A DNA stretch of 64,000 nucleotides from Berberis thunbergii (GCA_003290165.1 QNQO01000538.1:186001-250000); one strand, 5' to 3'; positions 10,666 to 23,160 are shown, counted from the first letter of the stretch. Notes: generated by a model not told the origin, from the sequence alone. Program-made: numbers and translations.

Positions 10666-12660
10666 TCTGGATTGATTTTCGAGTACCCTATTTAGTTGTG
10701 TTTCACTCATACTCGTTAGCTCCGTAACAGTTTTGACTTCCAACTTGCTTTTTCATTTTAGTTTTCTTTGTTAGTGTCGAGTCTGCATTTTATCGATTTC
10801 TAATGAAAACTCCATGATTCTTATGTTTATGAGCCTCATTGATGGATGACTTCTTGGAAATTGGTAAAATCTTCACCGCGGTAATACTGTTCTAACCTCC
10901 TCTCATGTACTTACTTCATTCATTTGTCAGAATTATTTTGTTAAACATTGAGGACAATGTTTGGATTAGGTTTGGGGGTAGGGTTCATGAGTCGGTGAAT
11001 ATTTCGTTTTTTTTGTAGGTGAATTTTTCGTTTTTTTGTAGTGTTTTCTTTTCTTATTCTTAAAAAAAAAAAAAATTCTTTCAAAACAATTTGGTCTTTT
11101 GTGAAAATGGATTTTAAATGTTTTATGCTCAAGAAAATGCAAGCCAACTTGACATATTGGTATATTGATAAAGACCGAAAGTTTAGTATGATCCTTAAGC
11201 TAGATCTGGTTAATAAGATTTTTCAACTCGATTATCTTTGCACCATGAGCCATGTTAGCATAACTTGAAGTTGATGAGTGAAATATATACTAGAAAACCT
11301 TAGAATAATAGTGGAGACTTAACCCTGAAAGCTTTGAACATTTCTATTTTTCTGAGTGTTATACATAAACTCTGATTTTTCTTTAGTCTACATTATCTCG
11401 TTGATGATCTCATTATTTTCATTATTTTGATCAATTGCTTTGGGAATGACATAAAAATTGAATTATTACACTAGAACTTCTTGCTTATTCAATTGAGATG
11501 TCATAATACTGACCCGAACTTAGGAAATGATCTAGGCATTTTTTTCGTTAGACCATTAACTAACCTTTTAACTTACCCATAACATTAACCTTTTTTGTAG
11601 CATTTTGAGCCTTAGATTAACTTTTATTTGTTAACCCATTAACCTTTACCCAATTTTTCTGGGAATGTGTACGGATGAATATACTTGGTGTAAAAAGGGC
11701 ATGAAAGAGCAAAATATGAGATATTTCATAAATCCTCTATGAAAGAAAAAAAAAGTTGAAGAAAAGAAAAATAGAAAAAAAATTGATTCTTCAATGAGGA
11801 TAAAGATGTGAAAATGAAGAAAAAAAATTGAGGGTGCGCAACATTGATTTATTCTTGACAGCCCTAATTGTTCGTATAATGAGTGTATACATTCCTAGAA
11901 ATTTTTGTTAGAATCCTTTGACATTTCTTATTAACTATTAACCAAGCCCCCCCATTACAACCCAACAAAGTCCTAGTTGATCTTAGGTAAATGTTGGTTC
12001 TGTAGATGTGGAGATTTAATAACCAAGACCTATGGTGTTTGATTCAACATTCCCAAAAGTAATTGATATTTCTGTCTATGAGATCATGTTCATTCCATCT
12101 TGAAAAGTCCGTTCTTCATATTACTATATGTGAGATGATTGTTTTTCATTATTTACTCTTTTCCTCACATATAAACTGAGTGAAATACCAAATCTCTGAG
12201 TGCTTTATTGTGAGTGACATGAAAGGTTTGAAGTCAAAACAAACTTTCTACAGAAGATTTAGTCATTGTTTTACTCTGAAATGAAAAGTTATGTTGACAG
12301 TGCTATCCACACACACACATTGAGTTGAGGATGATTATGAATTTTTTCTAACCTTTGGAGAATATTAAATTATTTGGAGATTTGTTGATACACTAAAATG
12401 ACACTGTTGGTTTCCTGCATTTCTTGAAGTTTTAAAATGAACACTGTTTGACCAAGTTTTGATTGAGTCAGTAATGTTTGTGGGTAACATTTCTGGAAAC
12501 CCTCACGAGACTATGACTCGTCCACTAGAGGTAATCTAGGGGTTTAAAGCCTTGTTACACGTTTAAGGTAAGTGCAACCGATGATTCCTGCGAAAGTGAG
12601 TTATGATTTTCTTTTTATTGTTTTGCTCGAGGACTAGCAAAATATAGGTTTGGGGGTATT
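10666..12660. other. 3' internal region of the LARD element, non-coding, with two PPT-like motifs
   Basis: About 2 kb without a credible gene. GGACAATGTTTGGATTAGG with GTTTGGGGGT at 10950-10980 resembles an internal polypurine tract, and ATATAGGTTTGGGGGTATT (12642-12660) is the tract directly before the 3' LTR. A-rich and AAAG-rich patches occur near 11060 and 11740-11830. Confidence 0.6.
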
Positions 12661-14668
12661 TGATATTCACATAATTATTACATAATATATCCCTTAATTT
12701 ATACATGTTAGTGTTTCAATTATTATATTTTATAGTAATTATTTCGTTTTCATGTCTTTGCAGGAATTTGAGCGTAAACGATGAATCCATATTAAAGCAT
12801 TCACAAATGACAATTAGTCGATTTCAATGGTGGTATAAAACAAGTCACAAACCTAAAACCAACACCTAGCTCATAACCTAAAATCCACAAACCTAAACCC
12901 AACACCTAGTTCTTAACCTAAAATCCACAAACCTACACCCAACACCTAATTCATAACCTAAACCCCATCCATAACCGAATCCATAACCTAATCCCAAACC
13001 CAATGCCAAGCCCAATCCTACCCTCATTGATGAATCTTCCCCTCATCTCATCCCTATTCATCTTGGCTATTTTCTATAAATAGAGGATAATAGGGTGAGA
13101 AAGAGGGAGGAAGAGAAGAGAAAAGAAGATAATTAGAAATCAAAACCTCCTCCTCAATGGAGATTTCCTCAAAGGAGCTCCTCTCTCAAAGGTGATTCAC
13201 AATCACCCTCACCACTCATCCATCTCTCACTCACTCCACTCACTCAGCACACAGTCACATCGCCACCACAGTCACCTCGCCATCGCCACCACCGAGCTCC
13301 GCAACCACCACTGTCACCACCGTGAAACAGGGGTGTGACAACCCCGTTTCACGTCCAATTTTCACTCCACCACCACTCTCTGCTCCTCTCCCCTGTCCAC
13401 ACAACCGCCACCATCTCCGCACGAGTCCCACCACCACAACAGACCACGAAAAGCCGCGACAGAACCACCACAACCACGCCGCGAAACAGAGTCGCACCGC
13501 GTCTCTGTTCCACCTCGCGATAGAGCCATACCCTGCGTCCTCTTCTCCTCTCTGTCCTCTCTTCGTCCAGGCTCCAAACCATCTCTCCGCCACCGGACAA
13601 CCACCACAAACAGAGCCGCACCGCGGCGCACCACCATCGCGACAGGAAGCGAAAATAGGGAATCCCCTCCCGATTTCTCTCCCTTTATTTGTGATGTTTT
13701 ATTGGTGTTTCCTCACCTTTGTTCGTTTTTCGCAGGTTCTAGAATCAATTTGAGGTCGAGGGAGGTCGCGAGGAGCGAAGAAAATCACCGCGAGAGCCAC
13801 TGTTGCGCTGGAGAAGACGACCGGAGCGATAGGTACTGTAGCAGTACTGTAGCAGAGGCGGGAATGAGTCAAAATTCGATTATTCGGCTATTCACACCCC
13901 CGATTTTGCTCTGTACCACCATAGAGCGTTTTAGGGGCCATTTCCTCGGGATTCATGCACAACCACTTGCTGATCTGCTGAGTGCCACCACATCGAGCTT
14001 GTGATAAACTAAATGGGTTGTATATGTTATTTTGATTTATTTTACTGAATTGTGTGCTTAATTGTTAATTACAATTTATTTCTAAATTTTGATAAATTGT
14101 TTTCACCTTGCATGTTCGAGAAATTAAACTTGATATGTTTGGTAGTTAGAATTACCCTTTATCAATATTCAAAGCATGTGCTAAAAATATTAAGCTTAAG
14201 CTTTGATTAAGTGTGCCCTAAAAAGACACTTAATACTTTGTAAGAGCGTATTTGCTTGAAATAATTTGTTAATGTTTGATAGAAACATGATATAAGTTGA
14301 AATCGATTTTAACGATCACATATTCGGTGTAAGCAAGGGATTCTCATCCCTAACGCTTCTCGTTTTTAAATTCAATAATTTAGATTTAAATAATTTTGCT
14401 AATTCATTGGTGAGTCCAAGCCCACAAAAATCCATCTCATCTATCTTTTATTTTCCTTATTTTAATTTATTTTTAGTTTAGATTTAAAAATGTTGTAACC
14501 CCATTTCCTATAAATTAGTTTAATTAAATTCTAAAATTCAATTGCATCCACCTTCTTCGTGGGATCGACCCGTACTTGCCATTGTCTACAAGTTAGGCAC
14601 CGTGCACTGGCGGTTATTACAAGTGGGCTGAATTAACCTATTAATTTAGGTTGGTTAAGCTCGCATCA
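12661..14668 (+). repeat. 3' LTR of the LARD element (2008 bp)
   Basis: Near-identical to 5889-7885, with the same termini and the TATA box CTATAAATAGAGG at about 13073. It carries an extra ATAACCGAATCC-like duplication near 12975. It is followed by GGAAG, the target duplication. Confidence 0.95.
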
Positions 14669-14673
14669 GGAAG

Positions 14674-15052
14674 CAAACACCAGAGTATCTTCCACACAGG
14701 GAAACTCCCTTCTACAGATTGCTCATGGATTGGGAACTACTTCCTGTGTGTCTAGGAGTGCAGAGCTAACAGGAAACTTCCCTCCTACAACACGACTCTT
14801 AATTAGAGAGGGATCTCCACGAAGATCTCCTCCCTAAACTATGGTTGAACCAGGACTCCTTGCACTATAAATAAGACATGAGGTTGGTAAGTTAACGTAT
14901 GCTACAAATTCCTTGTTACAACATTACACCTTCCTCAAATCCCTGTCTGACTTTAGCATCGATCACCCCAAGGTGGTTTGTGGCTCACGTGCATTACTTG
15001 TGTAGGTCAACAGGAACAAGGTCAAAGCAGGGAGCACAAATAAATTGCATCA
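14674..15052 (+). repeat. 5' LTR of the Tat-like element, second part
   Basis: Continues the LTR after the nested insertion (CAAACACCAGAGTATCTTCC matches the 3' LTR near 23502). It includes a TATA-like CTATAAATAAG near 14867 and ends in GCATCA at 15052, directly before the primer binding site. The two parts total about 655 bp, against 669 bp for the 3' LTR. Confidence 0.9.
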
Positions 15053-15053
15053 G

Positions 15054-15076
15054 TTTGGCGCCGTTTGTGGGGACGA
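15054..15076 (+). promoter_or_regulatory. primer binding site of the Tat-like element
   Basis: TTTGGCGCCGTTTGTGGGGA directly follows the LTR end. It is the TGGCGCC-type PBS usual for plant Tat/Ogre/Athila elements, where a host tRNA primes minus-strand synthesis. Confidence 0.85.
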
Positions 15077-15127
15077 CATAGTTATTAACTTTACACTAAG
15101 CGTCATGTCCTACCAAATCCTAAAGAG

Positions 15128-16390
15128 ATGGTGACCACCAGGTCACACAACAACGAACCAGGGAACACGTCCAACGCTTCGACTGTCCCTATACCAGCTC
15201 CTGTTATGCACGGACAGCCTACTCATGCCCCTGCATCGACGGCAGTAACGACAAACCCCAAAATTGAGGTGTTGATGTCTCAAATATAACAGATCATCAA
15301 GGCTGTAGAGACGCTCACACAACAAAATCCACCCGCTGCTAATAGATACCAGAAACAACATGAACATCCACCTTTAGTGGATGACAGGGAGCAAACACAG
15401 GAGAGCTAGGCCCCCGCTAGTTTCCATTTGGACTAAGGGAGGCTGTGCGGCTAAGGTCGATCCTGCCGCCAGGATAGAGAGGCTCGGTTCCAGGAATCCT
15501 CTTCGTAGAAGAGCGCACGACCCGGACATACTATATCGCCTTTCCATCCCACCCTTTATGGACCGGATCATGAGTGAAGCACTTCAAAGAAAGCTCACTC
15601 CCCCAAAGCTCGATTCCTATGACGAGACCACCAATCTTATCGATCATCTACGCCATTACCAACACGTAATGACACTCAAGGAAGGATCTGAATCTGTCAT
15701 GTGCATAACCTTTCCCACCAGTCTGAAAGGTTCGGCATTCACGTGGTTCCACCGCCTTCTATTGAAGTCAATCGACTCCTTCAAAACATTGGCAAAGAAA
15801 TTCTTGACATGTTTCGTCGAAAACCAGCGTTTTAGAAAAGGCCTGCACTACGTACCCTCTTGAAGGCAGAGGTCCGGCGAGACACTCCGAGAGTATGTCA
15901 CACGCTTCAACAGCGAGCTAACCCTCATCGATGGGTGCAACAACGATACAGCTGTGACGACATCCACTGCAGGCCTTAGAGAGGGAAAACACTTCGAGAA
16001 CCTTACTTTGGAGCCACCTCTTGACGCGGCAGAACTCCTTAAGAGCATCCAAAGACACATCACCCTCGAGGAGTCAAGGACCGCTTAAAGGGAAACCGCT
16101 GGCGACATGAAGCCTTCTGAAGGAACCATACGTGGAGACCAATCTACGACACGAGGCTGCCACTACATCGTACTGAAACAGATACAGTGCTCCCAAATCC
16201 ATCTACATCATGCAGAGCAACCTAAACCGGTGCAAGGCAAAAAGACGGTAGCAACATCATTTTCAAGCGGTACAGGAGCAGTCAACTCTTCTGCCCAGCG
16301 AGTCGTAAAAACCATGGAAATCGGGAGCACATCCCCCCGACGTTTTGTCGGCACAGAGATCCGGCCCTCTGCAAGGTTTACTCTTCAATG
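15128..16390 (+). pseudogene. gag remnant with a short protease tail (Tat-like element)
   Basis: The frame opens with MVTTRSHNN, the same start seen in the sister copy near 60078 on the minus strand. After stops and shifts, 15620-15840 reads DHLRHYQHVMTLKEGSE, then PTSLKGSAFTWFHRL and FKTLAKKFLTCF, the core of plant gypsy gag (normally ..F..L.G.A..W...L). 15880-16080 reads LREYVTRFNSELTLIDGC and HITLEE. The zinc-knuckle region and most of the protease seen in the sister copy are deleted. 16106-16180 reads EGTIRGDQSTTRGCHYIVLK, the protease C-terminal part, fused directly behind gag. No RT follows. Confidence 0.8.
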
Positions 16391-16595
16391 ACCTATGTAA
16401 CGTCGCCTCAACAGTTTGCTAAACGATCTGCAAGAGCAACCCGAATTCACTTCAAGGACAAGATCGAATTCTCTCCGTCAACAGTTAGTTTTGTTTTAAG
16501 TTGTTTGTTTCCCTTTCCATAGTCAATATTGAGTTTTTGTTCTTAAAAATCTTATGTGATTCGCAATCATTTAAGAAATAAAGGAAGAATTATGA
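16391..16595. other. 3' end of sense coding part, no gene seen
   Basis: Short non-coding stretch between the sense gag-protease remnant and the end of the second antisense block. It aligns loosely with 57655-57900 of the sister copy. Confidence 0.4.
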
Positions 16596-16599
16596 AAAA

Positions 16600-17486
16600 C
16601 AAACTCTATTGATTATCGGAAAAATGTAACAACAAACACCTTGAGGCAGATACAAAAAGCTACATATTGCAAGTGCCCTGAGGCGGATACAAAGACTAAA
16701 CACTATAAATGTTTGAATACAGTGTGAACTAAAGTAAAAGACTCGCTTAGACAATTCTGCTGCCGAAGACTTGCAAACCCACCCTCCGATGCGAGCAATT
16801 TGCAAGTGACAACAAAGATAAGAGAATGGGAGAGTTCGACCTCTTCCAAAGACAAAAGCAAAGTATGAGAGGAGATTGAAAGGTTTGAGCTATCAGATTG
16901 CTCTGTCACATCACTCCGAGGATACATTCTCCTTATGGCGTTGTAGACCTTGCAACCGGCTGCTGATTTCCTTAAGAGACATCCCACCGTCTGTCCAACC
17001 TCCCTAAAGGGGATTAGAAAAAGGTAGATGAAGATGGCCACAAGCAACGACGCAGGTGTGTTTGAGAACTACCACAACCGGAGATATCACACGTCGACTA
17101 ACACTTTGATCAACTAGTGGTTAGCAGCGGGATTCTAGCACATGAAGGCAAAAGTGGTACGGTGTAACACCAAAAGTCATCCCCCTTGGTAGGAAGTTCG
17201 TACTACAAAATATGAGAAGAAATTAAGATACCTCAGCATATCAACTACGTGCCCACCCATATCAGGTGACCACGCATAACAACAGGTATCTCTATGCCTG
17301 ATCAGAGCAAATGTCAGAACATTCAAAAACTCTAGAGACAAAGAATCAACTTCAGCCCAAAGCATTTTCCTTAGCCTTTGGAAAACCCAAAACATTTTCT
17401 TCAAGTAAGAACATTACAGAAGATAAGCGCTATGAAAGATAGTGCCTACAATGATTAGAAAACAACATTATATAGACATGATGGTT
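16600..17486 (-). pseudogene. second antisense coding block (aORF2) of the Tat-like element
   Basis: On the minus strand, a TATATAA box (17468-17474) is followed by a reading with RDTCCYAWSPDMGGHVVDML and NFFSYF (17200-17300), and then by a segment with VGCLLRKSAAGCKV (about 16940-17000). The sister element has the matching peptides (RCYAWSPALGEYVVDFLR with NFFS; MGCLLRKSAVHCKV) in the same antisense order, plus the same TATA box and an AATAAA-like signal at the end (AATAGA here, 16605-16610). The product family is unknown to me. Stops and frameshifts make this copy a pseudogene, possibly spliced in its ancestor. Function is not inferred. Confidence 0.6.
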
Positions 17487-18196
17487 CACCAAATGGGTAC
17501 TTAAGCATTAATTGCCAAACATTGAATATTGTACGGGAAACTAGAAGACAACAATTCCCAAGGAAGTTGTAAAGACGACGCCAATCGATTAATGGTGCTG
17601 CATGCAACCTCATCAATTGAGGAGGAGTAATCGATACTAAACAATCACACAGCCTACGTCGTACGCGTGTCACGACACAATCTATATCGTACACACAATG
17701 CACCATGCAAGTAAACCCTAGCCCTTCCTCTGCGAGCCCATGGGCTCAGCCTATCATTCAAACAACACTCTATCACGTGCTTGGCACGAGCACTAGAGAT
17801 CCTAGTCAACCCTGACATACAAATTATACCTTTAGATCACCAGCTTATTTAAGGTAATTTCATCCACTCCATGTAACGTGCGGAGGGAGTAGGTTCACAT
17901 GCCCCCTAGCAAGCGAAACCTCCATTCAAACAAGACAAGCTTAATTAGCCAAAATTGATGACGATAGCTTCTGGTTCACCATGACACCTAGTCTGCTTAG
18001 CGTGGGCTTCGACGGTTTAGGAAGTGGGAATCTAATCAGTATTGTTGCGCCTGGTGACGACTACTTACCAGGGATCAGTGCCTCATTTGCGACCAGGGAT
18101 CGCCGAACCTAATCAGCTAAGCCTAGCTGGTGATGACCAACAACGACAGCTTCTGATCAAACCTTGGACTTGTATCCCCCACTGGGAGGGTGTAGA

Positions 18197-19638
18197 TAGG
18201 GGTGGGCAAACGGGTCAAGGAATTGCAAATTCAAATCAAACCGGACCGTTTAGAGGAAAACGGTTCGGTTCCTTAAAATGTAAATTAGGAAACGGTCCGG
18301 ATCCGTAATAGAACGGATCGAGTCCAGTTCCAAAAATCTGAAATCAAACGGTCCGGTTCCGACCCGTTTGATTAAAAAGATTTTATTATTTTTAATATAA
18401 TATTACTTCATTCTCTTTAACCATGGGTTTACTGTCAAACCCTCTTTCGAAATGTCCACCAATTTCTTCCTCCTCTCTGTCTATCTCACATGTTCATCTC
18501 TTTACATAACCCCCTCACCCCAAATGTCCCGAGTAAGAACATTCACAGCCATAATCTCATGAAATTTCATTGTCTAATGCTAAATCTCCTTCAAGAACTA
18601 CTGGATTTGTGTATAGCAACACAAAGACATGGCATCAGGAGGAACATGAACAACTAAGCAAAGGCAGCGGGGTATCATCTCTACTGCCTCTTTCGTTTTC
18701 TCTCTCATCCATTCTTCAACTTAATTTCTGGGGGTTTTCTATTTCATTTCTTCTCATCCTCCAATCTCTATACCCCACCTTCCTTCAGTATGATAAAGCA
18801 TTTTCGCATGGATGAAAACCACCCTCACTCGTCTCGGATCGGTGGGGTTGGAGGGGTTGTTGTTGAGGTTCAGTGGGGCGTGAGTATGTTGCCTCCAATT
18901 CCAAGGATGATCCCGCCAAGGAGGCTACCAACTTCACTTCCCAGGTTATCATCATGAACCACCCTGGTCAGATTGGAAATGGATATGCACCGGTGCTCGA
19001 TTGCCACACTTCCCACATTGTTGTCAAGTTATCTAAAATCCCGACCAAGATTGACAAACGATCTGGAAAGGAGCTCGAGAAGGAGCCCAAGTTCTTGAAG
19101 AATGGTGATGCTGGTATGGTTAAGATGATTCCCACCAAACCCATGGTTGTCGAGACTTTTTCCGAGTACCCACCCCTTGGTCATTTTGCTGTGAGAGACA
19201 TGCGTCAGACTGTTGCTGTTGGAGTCATCAAGAGCGCTGAGAAGAAGGATCCATCAGGAGCCAAGGTTACTAATTCTGCTGCTAAGAAGAAATAGGGAAG
19301 TATGATGTTATTCAACAGTAAGTTTTTGTTATGTTGTGTTGTGATGTTTGCAACGTTTATGATTTGCTATTTTTGTTGAGTAGCAACGTCAAGCACCAGA
19401 ACATGGACAGTCTTTTTGCTACACTCAATACCTTTCTAGTGACAGCAATCTTCATGCTCCATCCAAGACGAGGAACCGTTTGGAACCGTAGGAACTGGAC
19501 CGTTTCAAACGATTCGAGTTAGGTTCGGTTCCAATGTTCAAAATGAGGGGATCCGGACCGGATCGAATCCGTTAATTTTAAACGGTTCGAGTTAGGTTCC
19601 TCCAAATTTGAAATCGATCCGAACCGTGCCCACCCCTA
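18197..19638. mobile_element. non-autonomous hAT element carrying an EF1-alpha gene fragment
   Basis: The termini are perfect inverted repeats (TAGGGGTGGGC at 18197, GCCCACCCCTA ending at 19638), flanked by a perfect 8-bp duplication GGTGTAGA (18189-18196 and 19639-19646), which is diagnostic for hAT. The subterminal zones are rich in ACCGTTT/AAACGGTTCGG motifs on both sides. No transposase is encoded. The 1442-bp interior contains a plus-strand EF1-alpha 3' coding end at 18873-19295 and likely 3' UTR. 18400-18870 holds unrecognised sequence with a polypyrimidine-rich stretch. Confidence 0.92.
18873..19295 (+). pseudogene. EEF1A: captured 3' part of translation elongation factor 1-alpha
   Basis: The frame gives the C-terminal domain III of EF1-alpha. 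[18 protein letters not shown] is followed by [88 protein letters not shown] and an AKKK tail with a normal stop. The full protein (about 447 residues) delivers aminoacyl-tRNA to the ribosome. The GTP-binding domain is absent here, as is an ATG, so no working factor can be made. The frame is open over 140 codons with few changes (IAVKF-type to IVVKLSK), so the capture looks fairly recent or was once selected. It lies between hAT termini, so it was carried by the transposon. Confidence 0.95.
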
Positions 19639-20816
19639 GGTGTAGATAGTCTAGAAGGTGGGAGCCTAGTCAGTCCGAATTGATTCCGACGGCTCGCCAC
19701 GGGACTACTATTTTTCAGCGTGGCCGCCAAATCACCAAACGTGGACTTATAGCCCGCGTTGCGAGGGGTAGATATTCTAGAAGGTGGGAACCATGCCAGC
19801 CATGACTTGATTCTAACGGTTTGCTACAGGGTTGCTGCTCTTCAGCGTGGCCGCCGAACCCTCCCAAATTTGTAGCTTGGTGCACTCAGGTGTAGATAAT
19901 TTGGATGGTGGGAGCCTAGTCAGTCCCGAACTATTTTCAATGGTTTGCCACTAGACCACTGATCTTCAGCCTGGTCGCCAAACCTCTCTCGAATTCGTAG
20001 CCCCACCGAGTGAGGAGGGTGTCAACGGTTCGAAGAGTGAGAATCTAGTTAGTCCCAAACCATTACTCCCCAATATGTAGTCTGCCTTGCTCGAACATAA
20101 ATGATTCAGGAGGTGGGAGCCTAGTCAGTCCCGAACTGATTCAGATGGCTTGCCACGAGACCACTTCTCTTTAGCCTGGTCGCCAAACCTTTACTCTCTG
20201 AATCTATCGACCACTCTACTCAGTCATAAATGATTCGTAAGGTGGGAATCTCAAACATCTCTCCACACGACCTTCGCTCTTCCCTAGGACAGAGGACACA
20301 AATATGAATTTAGCTGAGTTACCGCCTTCATGCTCAAACGGATTGACATTCTAACATTAGAGAAGACCATTCGTGTTGTATAAAGATATTAGGATGCTAA
20401 CCCGAGCTTACGACGCCTAACTCGACACAAGTGCTTTGACGCGTACATTCGGCTACCATAGCTTGCCCACGACAACATCTACAGCTGACTAGTCAGGCAA
20501 ACAAGGTAAACTTTAAGCAGCTTACCTAAGGGACATGACACAACTCGGATGACTCAAGCCCCAGTTAAGTTGTTCGCAACATGCCCTCTATGGTACATAA
20601 CTATGCAGTAATAACCTCGAGTCATTCACGATACAAAACGGTCAAACACTTTACCGCAGACAGACTGGACAACGTCCTATTGATTCAACCAGCCTATACC
20701 AAAGTAAGACGACAAGGTGAAACGAAAAACATGCAATAGAGACACCAAGTATGAAATGAAAAAATTGTTTTCATTAATGGTCAAAACAAAAAGAGTACAA
20801 GCACATAAAAATACTC

Positions 20817-23160
20817 CTAATCAGAAGAAGGTACAAAAACGGAAGAGCTAAGCCTAGTGGAAACAGGGGTAGAAGTTGCATCAATAAGGTCACACTTCAG
20901 TAGCTCCAATTTGCTAGTTAGCATATCGACCTGAGACTGCGTTGTGGCTAGACTGCTCTTCACAACACTGAGTTCATGCCATCCTAGTTCGAGTTGGTCC
21001 TTGGCCTTCCTCGCCTCTCGAGCATAGAACTCCACATCGGATTCCAACTGTTGCTTCTCAACAGCCCAGTCAGCTTCCTTCGAAGCACTCTCTTCAGCAA
21101 AAGTACAACTCAGAATGCGCCTTAGCCGCAACTTTCTGCGTAACCTCGACTTCTAGGCGGAATCAGCACAACTCATGCCTAAGTCAATCCCTCTCGGACA
21201 CCGCCTTAGTCAGATTACACTCAAGGTCCTCCAGACGAGCCCTTTGAGCCTTTACTGCCACAATTGATTGATACAACTGCATCTCTTCAACCCGCTTCTT
21301 AAGCTGCTCAATTTCATGGAGCGCATCAGAATACAACGTCAACACGATCCAAAGTATATACTCTCTTGCGAGCCTCCTTTACTTCCATCCCAGCAACGGC
21401 TGCGTGGCTCGTATGAGACATATCCAACCTAAGATACTTCAAACCCTTGTCCACACGCTCTTTTAGCTTATCCTCTTCGGGTTTCGGAGCATGGTCCATC
21501 AGCCAGCTATGACGCCTGCTTATATGCTTCCTCGAAGCATACTCAACATCCACCTCTTGGTGCCAGACATGTGAGCTCATCTTTACCAAGTCTGGTGCGA
21601 ACAAACTTTTTCGTGCATTTGGATGAAGCTTCCTCTGATCAGGAACTACGCCATTGCCGCCCTTTACGGTTGCCACCGTCCCTTTATTGCGAGATGACGC
21701 AACAGGATCCAGAGGCAAAAAAGGGATCGAAGTATCCAAATGACCTTTCAACAGTTCTAGTTGTGGCCTAGAACGAGACGGTGAGCAATGCGGACTACAG
21801 GAGACATGGCCGATAACACGACCACTTTCAGGCGAGTTAACAATGGGGTGATCAGATTCCACCACCTTAGACGAATCTTCAACAAAGTCATCTACCGGAG
21901 TGGCCCCACACGAATCAGCGCCAGCAGAAGCCACCATTGCAACCCGCACCAAACGATCATTCAGAGCCTCAACCTGCGCGTCACTAAGGTTCGACCCGTC
22001 AGCAACTTTCGCCAACCGCAAATAATCTTTCTCCAAACCAAAAACATTAGTTTCCGCTTTAACATGCCTAGTGGACTCGCGCTTCTCTCTCATTAGAAAG
22101 GGTCATGTCGAAGACGACCCAGTCTTAACGCGAGGTTTCTTCATCACAAAGGAAGCAAGTGGCTCAGATGGATATTCTGAAACTGACAGAACAAGAGTCT
22201 TGGCCCTAGAAACTTTCCTCTTCGTGGAAGGGGCCTCATCTTCCAGTTTAATGTGCGATTTTCAATACAGAGTGGGGGTGACGTGCCAATTGTCCCACAT
22301 CCCACTACGGACGAAATTGGAAACTCTTATGATATTAACCGCCTCCCTTTTTTCCATGACGTGGAATGTCTCCATGGTGGTTTGCTTCTCTAAGGTAAGG
22401 GGAGCAGTGGGAAACCTTCCTGCAAGAGAGCACAAGCAATGATCACTCAGCCCACTATCAGGCACATCAAGGTCACAGGAAAGGAGTTGAACTTACAAAG
22501 CGGCATGAACTATCGGTCAAGCGAACGACCCTTGCATCGAAAATATTTAGAATCAGTAGGGGCCAGAAAGCAATACCTCTACCATAAATTGAAATCATTC
22601 GGCAAGTTAACGAATCAATTTGGAGACTTCATCTTGCAAACAACATTGCTCTGTAGTCGATGAGCGGTCAGCAACTGAATCACCAGCAGGGTCACACTAA
22701 CACCGGCCTCCTTAGCACTGAGCAAAATCATGAAAATGATATTGTATCCGTTGATCCCAACTGAGCCGGAGGAATCCCCAAGAAATCCAAGAACTCCCAA
22801 ATCATGTCCAGAACTAGGAAACACACTCAAGTTTGAAGCATACGACAAGTCTTCAAAAACTCTAAACTTTGTAAAGATTTCAGCGAGACCAGGCTCGGAC
22901 AGCAGCATGTCTTCAAAAAACTCTAGACCTTTAGCCAGAAGAGCATCATCAAGAAGGTTTTCTCGAACCATAAAGAAGACAAACGAACCTTTCAGAACAA
23001 TATCTTCAAAAACAAGTAAAACAAAAGGACCAGTCTCAACTCTACGGATGACCTCTATAGAGGATAGGTTTCCGCCTCTTTTTCGTCGAACCAACGCACG
23101 TCCAATTAGTGCAGCGTGCAACTCAAATAACGATTCAAACTCAATCATCGTGAGCATCAC
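20817..23160 (-). pseudogene. first antisense coding block (aORF1) of the Tat-like element, PF04195-like
   Basis: Read leftward on the minus strand: 22980-22830 gives NLLDDALLAKGLEFFEDML and a segment ending in FRVFEDL. A shifted part follows with DLGVLGFLG. 22090-21330 gives VFGLEKDYLRLAKVADGSNL, HCSPSRSRPQLELLKGHLD, VWHQEVDVEYASRKHISRRH and SWLMDHAPKPEEDKL. 21130-20817 gives a lysine/glutamate-rich coiled-coil-like part and ends SSVFVPSSD-stop. The N-terminal part resembles the 'putative gypsy type transposon' (Transposase_28) domain found in antisense ORFs of plant Tat elements. Compared with the sister copy (52150-54109), about 30 residues around the LPLS..FPVLD region are missing, and frames are broken. 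Confidence 0.75.

Larger units (their letters stand above)
5889..14668 (+). mobile_element. LARD-type LTR retrotransposon, complete, nested in an LTR
   Basis: Complete 8780-bp element: 5' LTR 5889-7885, PBS at 7892, one long reading frame, a polypurine tract, 3' LTR 12661-14668, and a perfect 5-bp duplication GGAAG (5884-5888 and 14669-14673). The PBS type (TGGCGCC..) places it with plant Ty3/gypsy elements. No protease, RT, RNase H or integrase is recognisable in the 4.8-kb interior, so it must be mobilised by another element. The LTRs differ by scattered substitutions and a roughly 12-bp indel near 12975, so the insertion is fairly young. It sits inside the 5' LTR of the Tat-like element. 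Confidence 0.95.
17985..20290 (+). repeat. tandem repeat array in the Tat-like element, split by a hAT insertion
   Basis: Degenerate units of roughly 125 bp recur, each with a GGTGGGAGCCTAGTCAGTCC-like core, a 'GCCACGAGACCACT..TCTTCAGCCTGGTCGCCAAACC' type segment (broken across units) and a variable tail. Cores start near 19656, 19780, 19905, 20030 and 20112. The hAT element at 18197-19638 inserted in one GGTGTAGATAG unit. The sister element has the reverse-complement array at about 54690-56240. Tandem blocks in the 3' untranslated part are known for Tat-lineage elements. Confidence 0.75.

Noticed and set aside
18570..18815. 81-codon frame upstream of the EF1-alpha fragment in the hAT element
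   Set aside because: Serine/leucine-rich translation of a CT-rich stretch. No similarity to EF1-alpha or any known protein.
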